Part shown: positions 10,997 to 20,222 of the stretch, piece by piece | Layout of the letters: every line of letters starts with the position of its first letter | Numbering within the stretch: the first letter of the stretch is position 1 | Assembly: GCA_913061345.1 (NCBI GenBank) | Contig: CAJXTZ010000003.1 | Span: 1 to 64,000 of the forward strand | Source of the DNA: an uncultured Erythrobacter sp. | Lineage (GTDB): Bacteria; Pseudomonadota; Alphaproteobacteria; Sphingomonadales; Sphingomonadaceae | Direction: 5' to 3' | DNA: 64,000 nucleotides | The notes under the pieces: model-generated | The model's database searches: none | What the model saw: only the letters and a program-made list of their open reading frames with translations | Told to the model about the DNA's origin: nothing | Translations under genes and position numbers: made by a program

Positions 10997-13900
10997 TTTT
11001 GAGCTCCGAGAGGGCATAGCCATAGGCTTTTGCGAAATAATCAGGGTGGCGTCGCTCGACGTCCTTGACGGTCAGGATCTGTTTCTTGTCGAGAACGACA
11101 GAACCAAAAGTCGAAATGGCGGCGGCAAAAGGTGCATCGAAGACCCGCATCAGGCCTTCAACGAAACTTTCCTTGGGTAGCAGGTCGCCGAAATCATCGC
11201 GGAAGGGATTGAATCCGGCGGCGCCGATATTGATGCTCTCGCTGGTATGGCTCGTGAAATGCTGGAGAACCTCTTCATACCCGAGCGGCGAATAATCGCG
11301 GCAAATCAGCGGCGCCAATTGCGGAGCCCGAGCGGCAATTTCGTTCTGGCGCTCGGAGATGTTGGCCAATGCCCATTGAGGGTCGTCGAGCCTGCTCACC
11401 AAAAAGGTGCCCTGTGCCTGGAAGGCCGCGTCCCAGACTTCGATGGGGAGAAGTGTCCAGCTCGAACACAGTCCGTCGAACAGTTCAAGGATCCCTGAAA
11501 GGTCCTGCTCCTCGCAGCGATAGAGAAGCAGGGGCGCAAGAGGGCCAGCGGCATCGAACTTGCTGAATATCTCGAAGGTTTGTGGAGGCAGGCCGTTCAG
11601 TGAAAGGGCCAAATCCATGACAGCCCTGATAGTCTTTATGGCTTCGGGCGAGGCAGGGTCGGCAATGATATCATTTGTTATGCGGGTGAGCTCTTCGCGC
11701 GCCAGTAAAATTGGCTGTGCCATTGCACGCCCGAGCCTGTGCTGGGGAAGGTCGTGGACAGGATCGCCGTCAATGAACTTGGGCCTGGTCAGGACACGCG
11801 AGCCTTCGCGCAGGTATATGAGCCATGGGCCACGCAGGCGTGGGAGCTGAATGAGCTGCCCGCCCAAACCCACATTCAATCCGTCAAAGCCGCCGTAGTC
11901 GATTTCCTTCTCGGGGCCCCCCAAGAAACGGCCGCAGATCCGCACAGCTTCGCCGACAATGCCAGTCCTTGGTCGCCACCCTCCCGAGGGCTCCCACTCC
12001 AGGACATTCCCGAACTCCGTCACATACCAGTTGTCGTTGCTGCCATTGTGAAAGTCGAGCCTGACCTGTGCATCAATACCGAGCGGTCGCATAAGTGCCG
12101 CTATGTCGTTCCGCAGAGCCGAGAGGCCCAGTTCGCCATCGAGTTTCCAGCTCACTTCAAGCGATGCTCCGGTGTGATGGGCAACCTCGCCCATCAGGAC
12201 AGCACTCGCTGGCGCTCGGGCGACAGTATCGCGCAGATCGGCCAGACCAAGTACCGCATCGCGCTTCAGCAGCTCTCCACCCCAAGTCGTAAGCCATTCT
12301 TTTGATCGTAGCGGAACGCTGAGCTCGAGAGCCGAACCCTGTGGTATAACGAGATGCAGTGGAAGCAGCGCGCGGCGAGGCGGATCGATCCGGACTGTCC
12401 ACTGGTGCTCAACATCATGGACGTCATCCCCGAGCGTGGCCTTCCCGGTCCATCCCTCCAGAGTGATTTGGGCATGAGATGCATTTATCCTTTGGGTCAG
12501 CGCGAATTCGCTGGGGAGCACAACGGCAGTGACACGGTCGCGCACATGTCTCGTCGAACCGTCGAGCCAGGCGAATTCGCAAGCGCCAGGACCTGCGCTT
12601 GCCAGGTCTTCACGCCAGGATTTCTCTCCAACGAAACGCCAGCATACTTCCCCGCGGGATCCGGTCCGCCGCGAAACGCCATCTTCCACCTGTGCGTGCA
12701 ACGGATGCTTCAACAGCCGCTCACCACTTGGCGCCTGTACGCCGGAAGCGGTATCGGCCACGATTGTCAGGCGATCCTTCCTGTCCACGCTCTGCCCTGT
12801 CCGGACCAGGTATGTATCGCCATTCGGCTTTTCGGCGACAATCTGGCCAGCACAGCGGTAAAGCGAACGACCGGCTGCAAACACGAAGTCTTCAGGCTCA
12901 ATTTCGGTATTGCTGTCTTTGCCGCGAAGAGCCCAGTCATGCGGCACATCGATGAAGACCGCTTCTGAGCGGTAGCCACCGGATCCTTGCCCGATGAGTG
13001 CGAATACGCTATCGTCATTTTCTCCGCGGCGGCGTTCAAATACGCGTAATCCATTCGAAACCGGTTTTCCGCCAGGCAGAATAAATTCGCGGGACAGGCG
13101 CTCACCGCGCGAGTGAAACTCAGCTGCTACGGCAAGGTCGAGCGGATACTCGATTGCTGTCTCGCTTCGCATGGCACGGGCAATCCAGCAGTTCCCGGAT
13201 TCGAACTCCAGATACGCGAGACGACCCGAAACGCGGTCCGCAAGACCACCTGAGGGCCGGAGAAAGACCCGAACACTATCATCGACCGCAAGACTGCCAT
13301 CCTTGTCTTCCCAACGACCGTTGAGATGGAAGTCGAGGCACTCACGCCAATCGCCGCCGGAAAGACGCATCAACCGTCCTACACGAATGCTGCCCGTGCC
13401 GGTAAGCGTTCGGGCCTCCAAAAGTGTATCGATAAGGCCGGCCGCTGCTCCATCAAGCGTCATCGGAAGCTCATCGCGCCAGTCTTCATAGGCTAGGTCG
13501 AGGCGGGCCGAATAAGGCCGGCCGTCAGACGGCAGCGCTTTATCAACGAATGCGCGCAACTCCACGATCTTTAGAGAGAGTTCTCCGCAAATCGCGTGCA
13601 TTTCCTGGCTACGCCAGATTGACGGGAGCAGATACTCGTTGCGTTCGCAGATCCCCACCGCGGTTGTGATATCCTGGATGTCCGACCCGAGAAGCTCGCC
13701 GACTGCTCGCTCAAGGAAGCGGCGTGGCCAACTTGCTCCGCTGGAAATCGCGGCAGCAGGAAATCCGCCATGGCGCGCAAGATTGGCCAGGCGCTGATTG
13801 CCATGCGCCGTAACCAGCGGATCTATCTTCCACGCGCGAAAACCGCGGTCGGCAAGATCACGCCATTCCGATTGCGGTAAAGACAGCCCAAGCGCGTCTT

Positions 13901-14282
13901 CGATATCCCTCCAGCGCTGCATGCCGCCCTGATAGGATCGGCGAAACCAGTCGGCCGCCCAGACGACAAATGCAGCAGCCAGAGTGGGTCGGATCAGATC
14001 TGAATGCAGGTTTGAAACGAGCTTTTTCTCGATCCTGTCGAAAACGCCTGGAGCCAATTTGTAACGGTAGAGGGGCAACCCTTCAGGCCTCGGCAAACCG
14101 AGATTTTCAGAGATCTTTCCTAAAGGATGCGGACCATTATCTGCCGCCCGCGCTAGCTGAATAGCCTTGATCATGAGCAGACGGGATGCTCCTGCATCCT
14201 GGATGTCCTGCGCAATTTTCCGAAGCGCTGCTGGATCGCCGCGCGCCGCGTCAATTTCTGACTTAAAGTCGCGGCCGTCCAT
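10986..14282 (-). CDS. druH: Druantia type III DruH-like protein
   Basis: This is a 1,098-residue protein with no enzymatic motif I can see: no Walker A, nuclease signature or membrane span. Two things support DruH: its size, and its position just upstream of and overlapping the DruE helicase, since type III Druantia consists of DruH plus DruE. The sequence also recalls the STY4851/ECs_5259 annotation family that, from memory, contains DruH. The C-terminal half has many short beta-prone segments, and the N-terminal 200 residues look helical. Start is ATG at 14,282. The 107 bases upstream are the only sizeable gap between zorD and the end of druE, so a local promoter is possible. The name is by context and architecture; a search should confirm it. 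Confidence 0.75.
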   Translation of the reverse strand: MDGRDFKSEIDAARGDPAALRKIAQDIQDAGASRLLMIKAIQLARAADNGPHPLGKISENLGLPRPEGLPLYRYKLAPGVFDRIEKKLVSNLHSDLIRPTLAAAFVVWAADWFRRSYQGGMQRWRDIEDALGLSLPQSEWRDLADRGFRAWKIDPLVTAHGNQRLANLARHGGFPAAAISSGASWPRRFLERAVGELLGSDIQDITTAVGICERNEYLLPSIWRSQEMHAICGELSLKIVELRAFVDKALPSDGRPYSARLDLAYEDWRDELPMTLDGAAAGLIDTLLEARTLTGTGSIRVGRLMRLSGGDWRECLDFHLNGRWEDKDGSLAVDDSVRVFLRPSGGLADRVSGRLAYLEFESGNCWIARAMRSETAIEYPLDLAVAAEFHSRGERLSREFILPGGKPVSNGLRVFERRRGENDDSVFALIGQGSGGYRSEAVFIDVPHDWALRGKDSNTEIEPEDFVFAAGRSLYRCAGQIVAEKPNGDTYLVRTGQSVDRKDRLTIVADTASGVQAPSGERLLKHPLHAQVEDGVSRRTGSRGEVCWRFVGEKSWREDLASAGPGACEFAWLDGSTRHVRDRVTAVVLPSEFALTQRINASHAQITLEGWTGKATLGDDVHDVEHQWTVRIDPPRRALLPLHLVIPQGSALELSVPLRSKEWLTTWGGELLKRDAVLGLADLRDTVARAPASAVLMGEVAHHTGASLEVSWKLDGELGLSALRNDIAALMRPLGIDAQVRLDFHNGSNDNWYVTEFGNVLEWEPSGGWRPRTGIVGEAVRICGRFLGGPEKEIDYGGFDGLNVGLGGQLIQLPRLRGPWLIYLREGSRVLTRPKFIDGDPVHDLPQHRLGRAMAQPILLAREELTRITNDIIADPASPEAIKTIRAVMDLALSLNGLPPQTFEIFSKFDAAGPLAPLLLYRCEEQDLSGILELFDGLCSSWTLLPIEVWDAAFQAQGTFLVSRLDDPQWALANISERQNEIAARAPQLAPLICRDYSPLGYEEVLQHFTSHTSESINIGAAGFNPFRDDFGDLLPKESFVEGLMRVFDAPFAAAISTFGSVVLDKKQILTVKDVERRHPDYFAKAYGYALSELKNGR

Positions 14283-14389
14283 GTTGTCGCTCTACCCCTG
14301 GCCCCTGTTGTAATCAGAATGCACTCATGCATGCCAATTCAATAACTAACTCTTATCAGTAGTTTATAGACAAGCAAGGAAACTCACTT
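14283..14389 (-). promoter_or_regulatory. AT-rich gap between zorD and druH, possible internal promoter
   Basis: This 107-base stretch is clearly more AT-rich than the genes around it and is the only sizeable intergenic gap inside the Zorya-Druantia run. It has the composition expected of an internal promoter for druH-druE, with runs such as TATAAACT on the minus strand, but no convincing -35/-10 pair at standard spacing. A small near-palindrome (GCACTCATGCATGC) lies near 14,322-14,335. Read-through from zorD is equally possible. Confidence 0.25.
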
Positions 14390-17300
14390 TTACTGCAATC
14401 GATGTCCCCGTAATCCGGTGCCTGCCGGGCTCTTGTCATGAAACGCGTTGACGACACATGACCATTTGGCATTCATAACTCCGTCGATTCCCCGTCCCAA
14501 GTCCCATATGACGGCGTCGCCATTCTCCAGCTGGGCTCTTACAAATCGGTCGTGCAAATCGCCCCGCGAGCGGCGTGACCGCTGGATCAGATGCAGAGGG
14601 GTCGATCCTATCCTGTTTCTCCAGCGGCTCTCGAGATCGGCACGCTGATCTCCATTGGTTTCCGGAACTCGCTTATCAACCGAGTCTGCATCGAAGGTCA
14701 CAATCTGCACCTCATCAAGCTTCGCCGCGAGTTCACAGAACCGGTTGACGAAATTGAGCAGGCGTCCTCGAGCCTGCTCGTCCGCACAGCAATAGGGATC
14801 CTGGACTTCGAGACGGTCGATTTTGGCTTCGCGGACGAATTGCTCGAAGATCGTCCAGTCTCGCGGACCATATTGTTCGTAAACCACACGTTGGACACTG
14901 GGTGTGCGAGCTTCGGCTGCCTCGACAGGCGTCCGGACCGACAAGACGGGTCGTCGAGGTTCGGGTGCGGGTGCTTCGGACGCCGCCTCTACAGTGAGAG
15001 GAACCGCAGACGCAGCGTCTGCAGCATCCTCCGGGCTGGCCTGTGTATCTCCCTCAGACTTCTCGGATGCGGTTCTCGGGACATTAATTGCCTGAGACTC
15101 CGAGGAAGAATAAACCAACGAAGAGGCAGATTCCGCATCCTCTTCGGTGCCGCTCTTTCGTCCATCGAGAACATCCGAAAGCAAATCATCGACGTCGCGC
15201 GCGCTCTCGGGCGGCATGAGCAGCCCCCTGCTCAGCGAGCGCTTACGCTCCATCAGGGCATCGAGCCGTTTGTCGAAGCTCGATGGTCCAATCGCTTCAT
15301 CCGGATGGACAGCCATCGGAATGTGGATCGTTACCGGTCTGGTCTGACCGATCCGGTATGCCCGGTCCGTTGCCTGATCTTCAACAGCAGGGTTCCACCA
15401 GCGGGAAAGGTGGATCACGTTGTTCGCGGCAGTGATCGTAAGCCCAACACCGCCGGCCTTGGGTGAGAGTATGAGAACATCGAAGGGTGCAGACGAAGTC
15501 TGGAAAGCAGTGACCATGTCCTGTCTCTTATGGCCAGCAACCTTCCCGCTGATGCACATCGGCCGCCGGTCGAGGGAAAACCGATCCTGAATGGCCATGG
15601 CAAGGAAAGCCTGCATTTCTAGATCTTCGCAAAACAGCAGTGTCTTTTCGCCGCGCTGTTCGATCTCTTCGAGAATCTCGAAGGTCTTTTTCAAGCGTGC
15701 AGACTGGTCGATGTAGCCATTGATATCGGTTATACCGCGCGGCGGTAACGGATGGAGCGACGTTCCGCGGAGCATGTGCAGCACTTTGAGCATCGCGCCC
15801 TGTTCGCCGCTTTCCCTGAGCGCTCGTGCTCTGGCGAGCACAAGATCGTAGGCCTGTGCCTGTGCAGACGGCATCACGACAGGGTATTTCCGCGCCGTCT
15901 TCTCCGGCAGGCCGGTCAGAATCTCGTCCTTCATCCGGCGCAGCATGAATGGCGGGAGGTTCTCGTCGCGCTCGATCAGGCGTTGCTGAAGATCGCCAAG
16001 GCGCTCTAGGTCATGAGCGGGAAAGCTGTTCTCAAATTCCCGGCTTGAGCCGAGAAATCCTGGGTAGACCGTATCCGCAATTGACCAGAGATCCTGCAAT
16101 CTGTTCTCGACCGGAGTGCCCGTCATGGCGATCTGGAGACGCCCATTAAGGGCTTTGGCCGCTCGCGTCATCTGGCTGGCCGGGTTCTTGAGCTTCTGGA
16201 TTTCGTCGTAAACGATGGCCGCGAATGGAATGCGCGCAAAGCTCATGTGATAATCGCGCATCGTCTCGTAGGTCGTCAGAACGATGCCCGCCTCTTCCCA
16301 TTGCGACACGTCCAGTCGCGAGGTTCCTCCGCGAATGTCGCTCCCGGCTTCGAGGCGAAAGTCACGCAGGTTTGTGCCAAACGCCTCTACCACCGGCCCC
16401 ATGAGATCAGCTTCGATGTGTTGGGCCAGCTCGGCTTGCCAGTTACGCAGCAAACCAGTGGGGGCAACGATCAGAACAGGCTTCGGATGCGGAGAACTCC
16501 GGCGTAGCCAGAGCAGAAACATCAGGGCCTGGAACGTCTTACCAAGACCCATATCGTCGGCGAGCAGAACGCCGGGCAACCGCCGCTGCCATGCTTCGGT
16601 GAGCCAGGCAAACGCCTCGATCTGGTGGGGCTTCGGCTCAGACTTTAGGCCTTCAGGAAGTTCCGGAGCGTCAAACGGTTCAGCGCTGGTATTGGGCCGA
16701 GGCAGGCGCGCATAGTCGAGTTGCTCAAAATTCTCCCCGACCTGAAGGAAAAAAGTGTCGACGGCCTCGCGTTCGCTCGTTTCAGAAGGTTGCTCGTCGG
16801 TGTCGGCAGCAATCTGATGTTCGAGGTCTGCAATTGCGCGTGCAGCCTGCAGTGTCGCGGGAGTGGCGGGGATGCTCTCGTCATGCCAGGCGATGGATTC
16901 ATTGCCCGTCGCGATAGCCGTCTCGATCTCGCCTGCAAGCGCTTCGGCTTCGCCCGGAGCCAGCTCGACATGACGCGCGTCAGGCGGATCGCCAATGCGC
17001 AATCCGAACCCTTCTGGTAGCCAGCTGTTCGGCTTGGGCTTTATCCAGGGAAGGACGGGCTTTTGCCAGACCTCGATCCCGCTGACCCGCTCGGAAAATT
17101 GCTGTGTTTCGATGAACAGACGGTCGGCGGCCTCGTCGTCACCGCCTGCGTCAAGCTTCAGCTCCTCGCGCAGGACACGCTGCGGCGAACGCAGGAACTC
17201 ACGCTTCTCGTGGGACGTACCAGTCTGCTTTGCCCGCACGATGTCGAGGGCTTTGCCCAGAAGTGGGTCAAGGAAAAGGAGAGTACCATCCGAGAGCAAA

Positions 17301-18097
17301 TAGCTTCGCCGGCCACCTTCCTGCCCCTTGAACCGGCGCTGGAAATGCTGGTTATCTTGCGGCGTCAGAAGCGATGCTTCTTCTTCGTCGACCAGGTCTC
17401 CATCAGCGGTTTCGCTCACGTTTCTCGAGAAAAGAACTGGATCAAAATCAAAGCGCCCGTGATCGGTCTTGGCGTTCAGCGAGAAATTTGCCGCATAGGC
17501 GATCCGCACACGCTCGAGAAAGCCGTCTGCCTCTATCCCTGTGCCAATCTCATCGCCGAGGGCTGAGCGAAGCTCGGCAAAGGCCGCCCGGCGCTCATCG
17601 GGGTCTTCAGCCGCGTTGACTGCGAGCGCGGCCTGGAACGCCGAGTAGATCGGTTCAGGGATTCTTCCCACCTTTCCACCTTCGCGCACGCGCGCACCGG
17701 CGATATCGGCTCGAACCGGGAGCCCGCCCCGGCGGACCCATTTTGTGTCGACCTTGATTGTTCCTTCGGCGAGCGATCCGCCCGAGTTAAGCTGAAGCGT
17801 CAACGGCGTGGTTGGTGGAAGCCCGATAGCGAATGCATCGGCCTCGTCGAGCTGCGCCACGATCTCTGGCGGAAGGACAATGCCGTCCTTGTCCTCGCTA
17901 ATCCGGCTCTCATCGTCGAGAGCCCGGGCGAGCGCAAGAGAAGCCTGACCAGCTTGAGGCGCAACCCTTGGCCACTCCGAAACTGGAGCCATTTCACTGG
18001 AAGCCCGACGGAATAGTCCGCCCGGCTGTTCGCGTAGCAGGGCAATGGTCTCTCCGCCATTCGCATGCGGGGTGGCAATGAACTTTGTCGTCACCAT
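14390..18097 (-). CDS. zorD: Zorya type I ZorD: SNF2-family helicase
   Basis: ZorD is the cytosolic DNA-acting effector of Zorya; in studied systems it is recruited when the ZorAB membrane motor senses phage DNA injection. The 1,235-residue protein has an N-terminal region of about 480 residues, then an SNF2 core: Walker A DDMGLGKTF (about 514-522), a motif II that reads DEIQ rather than DEAH (about 631), AMTGTPVENRLQDLW, SPKAGGVGLTIT and DQATDRAYRIGQ. After a Ser/Ala/Glu/Pro-rich linker there is a separate C-terminal domain of about 150 residues with DPYCC, LHDRFV and IWDLGRGID motifs, which resembles a phospholipase D-like MIT_C fold. It overlaps the zorC end by 7 bases, so the two are translated together. 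Confidence 0.88.
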   Translation of the reverse strand: MVTTKFIATPHANGGETIALLREQPGGLFRRASSEMAPVSEWPRVAPQAGQASLALARALDDESRISEDKDGIVLPPEIVAQLDEADAFAIGLPPTTPLTLQLNSGGSLAEGTIKVDTKWVRRGGLPVRADIAGARVREGGKVGRIPEPIYSAFQAALAVNAAEDPDERRAAFAELRSALGDEIGTGIEADGFLERVRIAYAANFSLNAKTDHGRFDFDPVLFSRNVSETADGDLVDEEEASLLTPQDNQHFQRRFKGQEGGRRSYLLSDGTLLFLDPLLGKALDIVRAKQTGTSHEKREFLRSPQRVLREELKLDAGGDDEAADRLFIETQQFSERVSGIEVWQKPVLPWIKPKPNSWLPEGFGLRIGDPPDARHVELAPGEAEALAGEIETAIATGNESIAWHDESIPATPATLQAARAIADLEHQIAADTDEQPSETSEREAVDTFFLQVGENFEQLDYARLPRPNTSAEPFDAPELPEGLKSEPKPHQIEAFAWLTEAWQRRLPGVLLADDMGLGKTFQALMFLLWLRRSSPHPKPVLIVAPTGLLRNWQAELAQHIEADLMGPVVEAFGTNLRDFRLEAGSDIRGGTSRLDVSQWEEAGIVLTTYETMRDYHMSFARIPFAAIVYDEIQKLKNPASQMTRAAKALNGRLQIAMTGTPVENRLQDLWSIADTVYPGFLGSSREFENSFPAHDLERLGDLQQRLIERDENLPPFMLRRMKDEILTGLPEKTARKYPVVMPSAQAQAYDLVLARARALRESGEQGAMLKVLHMLRGTSLHPLPPRGITDINGYIDQSARLKKTFEILEEIEQRGEKTLLFCEDLEMQAFLAMAIQDRFSLDRRPMCISGKVAGHKRQDMVTAFQTSSAPFDVLILSPKAGGVGLTITAANNVIHLSRWWNPAVEDQATDRAYRIGQTRPVTIHIPMAVHPDEAIGPSSFDKRLDALMERKRSLSRGLLMPPESARDVDDLLSDVLDGRKSGTEEDAESASSLVYSSSESQAINVPRTASEKSEGDTQASPEDAADAASAVPLTVEAASEAPAPEPRRPVLSVRTPVEAAEARTPSVQRVVYEQYGPRDWTIFEQFVREAKIDRLEVQDPYCCADEQARGRLLNFVNRFCELAAKLDEVQIVTFDADSVDKRVPETNGDQRADLESRWRNRIGSTPLHLIQRSRRSRGDLHDRFVRAQLENGDAVIWDLGRGIDGVMNAKWSCVVNAFHDKSPAGTGLRGHRLQ

Positions 18098-19497
18098 CGG
18101 TCATTCCAGTTGCGCCCCCGGCCTCGCCCAAAATGAGGGTGAGCGATTGATGTGCGTCGGTAAATGATGCCTGCGAATTTGCCTTCCCAACCCGGGCTCG
18201 CGGGAACGTGCGATTCATATTCGAAGTCCGCCCGGCCGACGGTGGTACGCAGCTTTCCGCCCTCGTAAGTCTTGGCGTAAAGTTTCGGGGCTCCTGGATC
18301 GCTGTCGCTCCAGAATCGGCATGACCCGTTGTCGCTCCACTCGGAAATCCGCAGATCACCTATCTGCATGACAATCGAGGAGGAGGACGCGTTCCCTCCC
18401 CGGATAATGCCATACTCGGGTCGTTCGCCGCTCTGGCGGATGAGATCCTCAATCCTGTTGCGTGCCCGGTTCCCGAGGGCAGGCCAAGCGTCGGTGACCA
18501 AGCCTTCGTCGAGATAGGCCAACCAGAATTTCTCGCGCTGGGCCCACTGATCCGGTCGATCGGTTGTTTTTGCGATAGCGCGGAAAAACTCGCGCATGGC
18601 GACTTCGGTAAGCCAGCGCTTGAAAACCTGGGTGACTTCGCGCGCTCGTTCCTCGCCGATCGATTCCGCGAGCGAACGTACGATCCTGTCCCAGCGTGTG
18701 CGCTGGAGGCGCGGGTCACCAACCTGATCGAGCAATAGCTCCGAGATTGCCTTGCGATGTTCGGGGTCCGGTTTGGTCCTGATCCAAGGTTCGAGCAAAG
18801 CGCGGACAACAAGCTCCAATTGTCCCGCCTGAGCCTCGGTGTCGAACAATCGCATTATGTTGCGCTGCGCACTGACTGCCTCGTCAGGTTGAAGCTCAGC
18901 GGTCGCTATACAGGTCTCGGAAAAGACTGCCTGGCCAAAGCCACTTGCAGCAAGATTTGCACCCAGCCCGGTTTCGCGCATCAAAAGGGATACACGCTCC
19001 GCATCTCGGGAGACGAGATCCCTTGCCACTTTGGCTGGACCTCTTTGCGGCAAAAACAGATCCCATCGGGAACCACGCTCACGCCAGACCCAGTCATGAC
19101 GGCCAGCGGCGCGGGAAGCAGCCTCAGCGAGCTTTGGCATGATCGGACGCTCGGTCGGGAAATACGTCAGATATCCATCGATTACAGCCTGGTCAGAACT
19201 GCGTCGATGTTCGCTACCGGCGCGCTCAAGTGCTGCTACGCCCAAGTCATCGAATTCAGAGTCACACCAGGCGCCGCGCAAAACCCGGTTGAGCTGAAAA
19301 CGCGGCAGCCCGCCTGTGCCTCTATTGGCTGCTCCCCGCAGAAACGGCTTCAGCTCAACAACCGGTTCGGCTTCGCCGACGCTGGCATCAAGCTTTGCCA
19401 GTTGCCGCTGCAATTCAGGCTGCGTTGTCGGAGGTTTCGCAAGTCCGGATGAACCCAGGGCTTCCATTCGGGCGATTGCAGATCGAAGATAAGTCAC
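18091..19497 (-). CDS. zorC: Zorya type I ZorC
   Basis: ZorC is the second cytosolic component of type I Zorya, a helical protein with the so-called EH_Signature region that binds DNA and acts with ZorD. This 468-residue protein sits exactly where ZorC is expected, between ZorB and the ZorD helicase. It overlaps zorB by 4 bases (ATGA) and zorD by 7. It is mostly helical, has no catalytic motif I can identify, and ends in a basic and aromatic tail (HFGRGRGRNWNDRW). Having zorC plus an SNF2 zorD, instead of a single zorE HNH nuclease, is what makes this type I rather than type II. The call depends mainly on gene order. Confidence 0.85.
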   Translation of the reverse strand: MTYLRSAIARMEALGSSGLAKPPTTQPELQRQLAKLDASVGEAEPVVELKPFLRGAANRGTGGLPRFQLNRVLRGAWCDSEFDDLGVAALERAGSEHRRSSDQAVIDGYLTYFPTERPIMPKLAEAASRAAGRHDWVWRERGSRWDLFLPQRGPAKVARDLVSRDAERVSLLMRETGLGANLAASGFGQAVFSETCIATAELQPDEAVSAQRNIMRLFDTEAQAGQLELVVRALLEPWIRTKPDPEHRKAISELLLDQVGDPRLQRTRWDRIVRSLAESIGEERAREVTQVFKRWLTEVAMREFFRAIAKTTDRPDQWAQREKFWLAYLDEGLVTDAWPALGNRARNRIEDLIRQSGERPEYGIIRGGNASSSSIVMQIGDLRISEWSDNGSCRFWSDSDPGAPKLYAKTYEGGKLRTTVGRADFEYESHVPASPGWEGKFAGIIYRRTSIAHPHFGRGRGRNWNDRW

Positions 19498-20222
19498 TGC
19501 TCCTGCCTCAGGATGTCAGGATCAAGACCAGAAGTCGGCGTGGCCATAAGAAAGCGCAAGTCGATACGGCGATTGCGTTTCTTCGCTTCCTCCGAGTCAC
19601 CCCGATCCACAGGACGGTCGGGCCCATAACCGCTCAGACTCAGGATTGGTGCCGAACCGTCTTCTCCGGCCGGTCTGTTTAGGAAGCCCCTCAAAGCCGG
19701 TTGATTGCGCTGCAGCATTGTAAACGTAGTTTCGGCTCGGCGCACCGAAAGCCCATAGTTGTTCATACCGCCAGACATGAGGTCCGAATCCGTGTGTCCC
19801 TCGACAAAGACGGCATCGATGAGGTGCGGTGATCGCTCGCCCTCGCACAGAGCAGAAGTCGTGTAGCAAGGCAAAACGGCAACCATAGCATTAGCAACCT
19901 TGCTGATGGCCTCTTGCCCTCTCCCGGTCAGTTCCCACTGACCCTTGTCGAACAGGACATCGTCAGGGAGCCGCAAAACCCCGCTTTTTGTGTCGATTTC
20001 GACCTGGAGTCCTCTGTCTTTGAGCGATTGCTGCAGGTCGTTGAGGATTTCCGCGCGGGTTCTGTTTGCGCCGGTCAGTTCTTCAGTCTTTGTCTGCAGG
20101 TTCAGTGCAAAATAGGCCAGCAGAATGATAAAGATGAGCAACAGGCCAACCATCATGTCCGTCATGGACATGAAATAGCTTTCGCCTTCCTCAGGGGGCC
20201 TTCGGCGAACAGCGCCTTCCAT
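19494..20222 (-). CDS. zorB: Zorya ZorB: MotB/OmpA-like stator subunit
   Basis: ZorB is the peptidoglycan-anchored half of the ZorA5-ZorB2 rotary motor. The 242-residue protein has one membrane segment near the N terminus (about 20-43, MVGLLLIFIILLAYFALNL) preceded by the conserved MTDMM; its Asp is the expected ion-carrying residue. An OmpA/MotB C-terminal domain follows, with FVEGHTDSD and the peptidoglycan-binding signature NNYGLSVRRAETTF, ending in GYGPDRP and the basic KKRNRRIDLRF. The ATG overlaps the zorA stop by one base (TAATG), so a fixed ZorA:ZorB ratio by coupled translation is likely. The protein should sit in the inner membrane with its C terminus in the periplasm. Confidence 0.92.
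   Translation of the reverse strand: MEGAVRRRPPEEGESYFMSMTDMMVGLLLIFIILLAYFALNLQTKTEELTGANRTRAEILNDLQQSLKDRGLQVEIDTKSGVLRLPDDVLFDKGQWELTGRGQEAISKVANAMVAVLPCYTTSALCEGERSPHLIDAVFVEGHTDSDLMSGGMNNYGLSVRRAETTFTMLQRNQPALRGFLNRPAGEDGSAPILSLSGYGPDRPVDRGDSEEAKKRNRRIDLRFLMATPTSGLDPDILRQEQ

Noticed and set aside
5027..11023. DISARM DrmB/DrmA or MrfA as identity of the giant DUF1998 helicase
   Set aside because: DrmB and MrfA are much shorter, and no DISARM methylase or DrmC partner is present; length and the overlapping 1,098-residue partner fit Druantia III.
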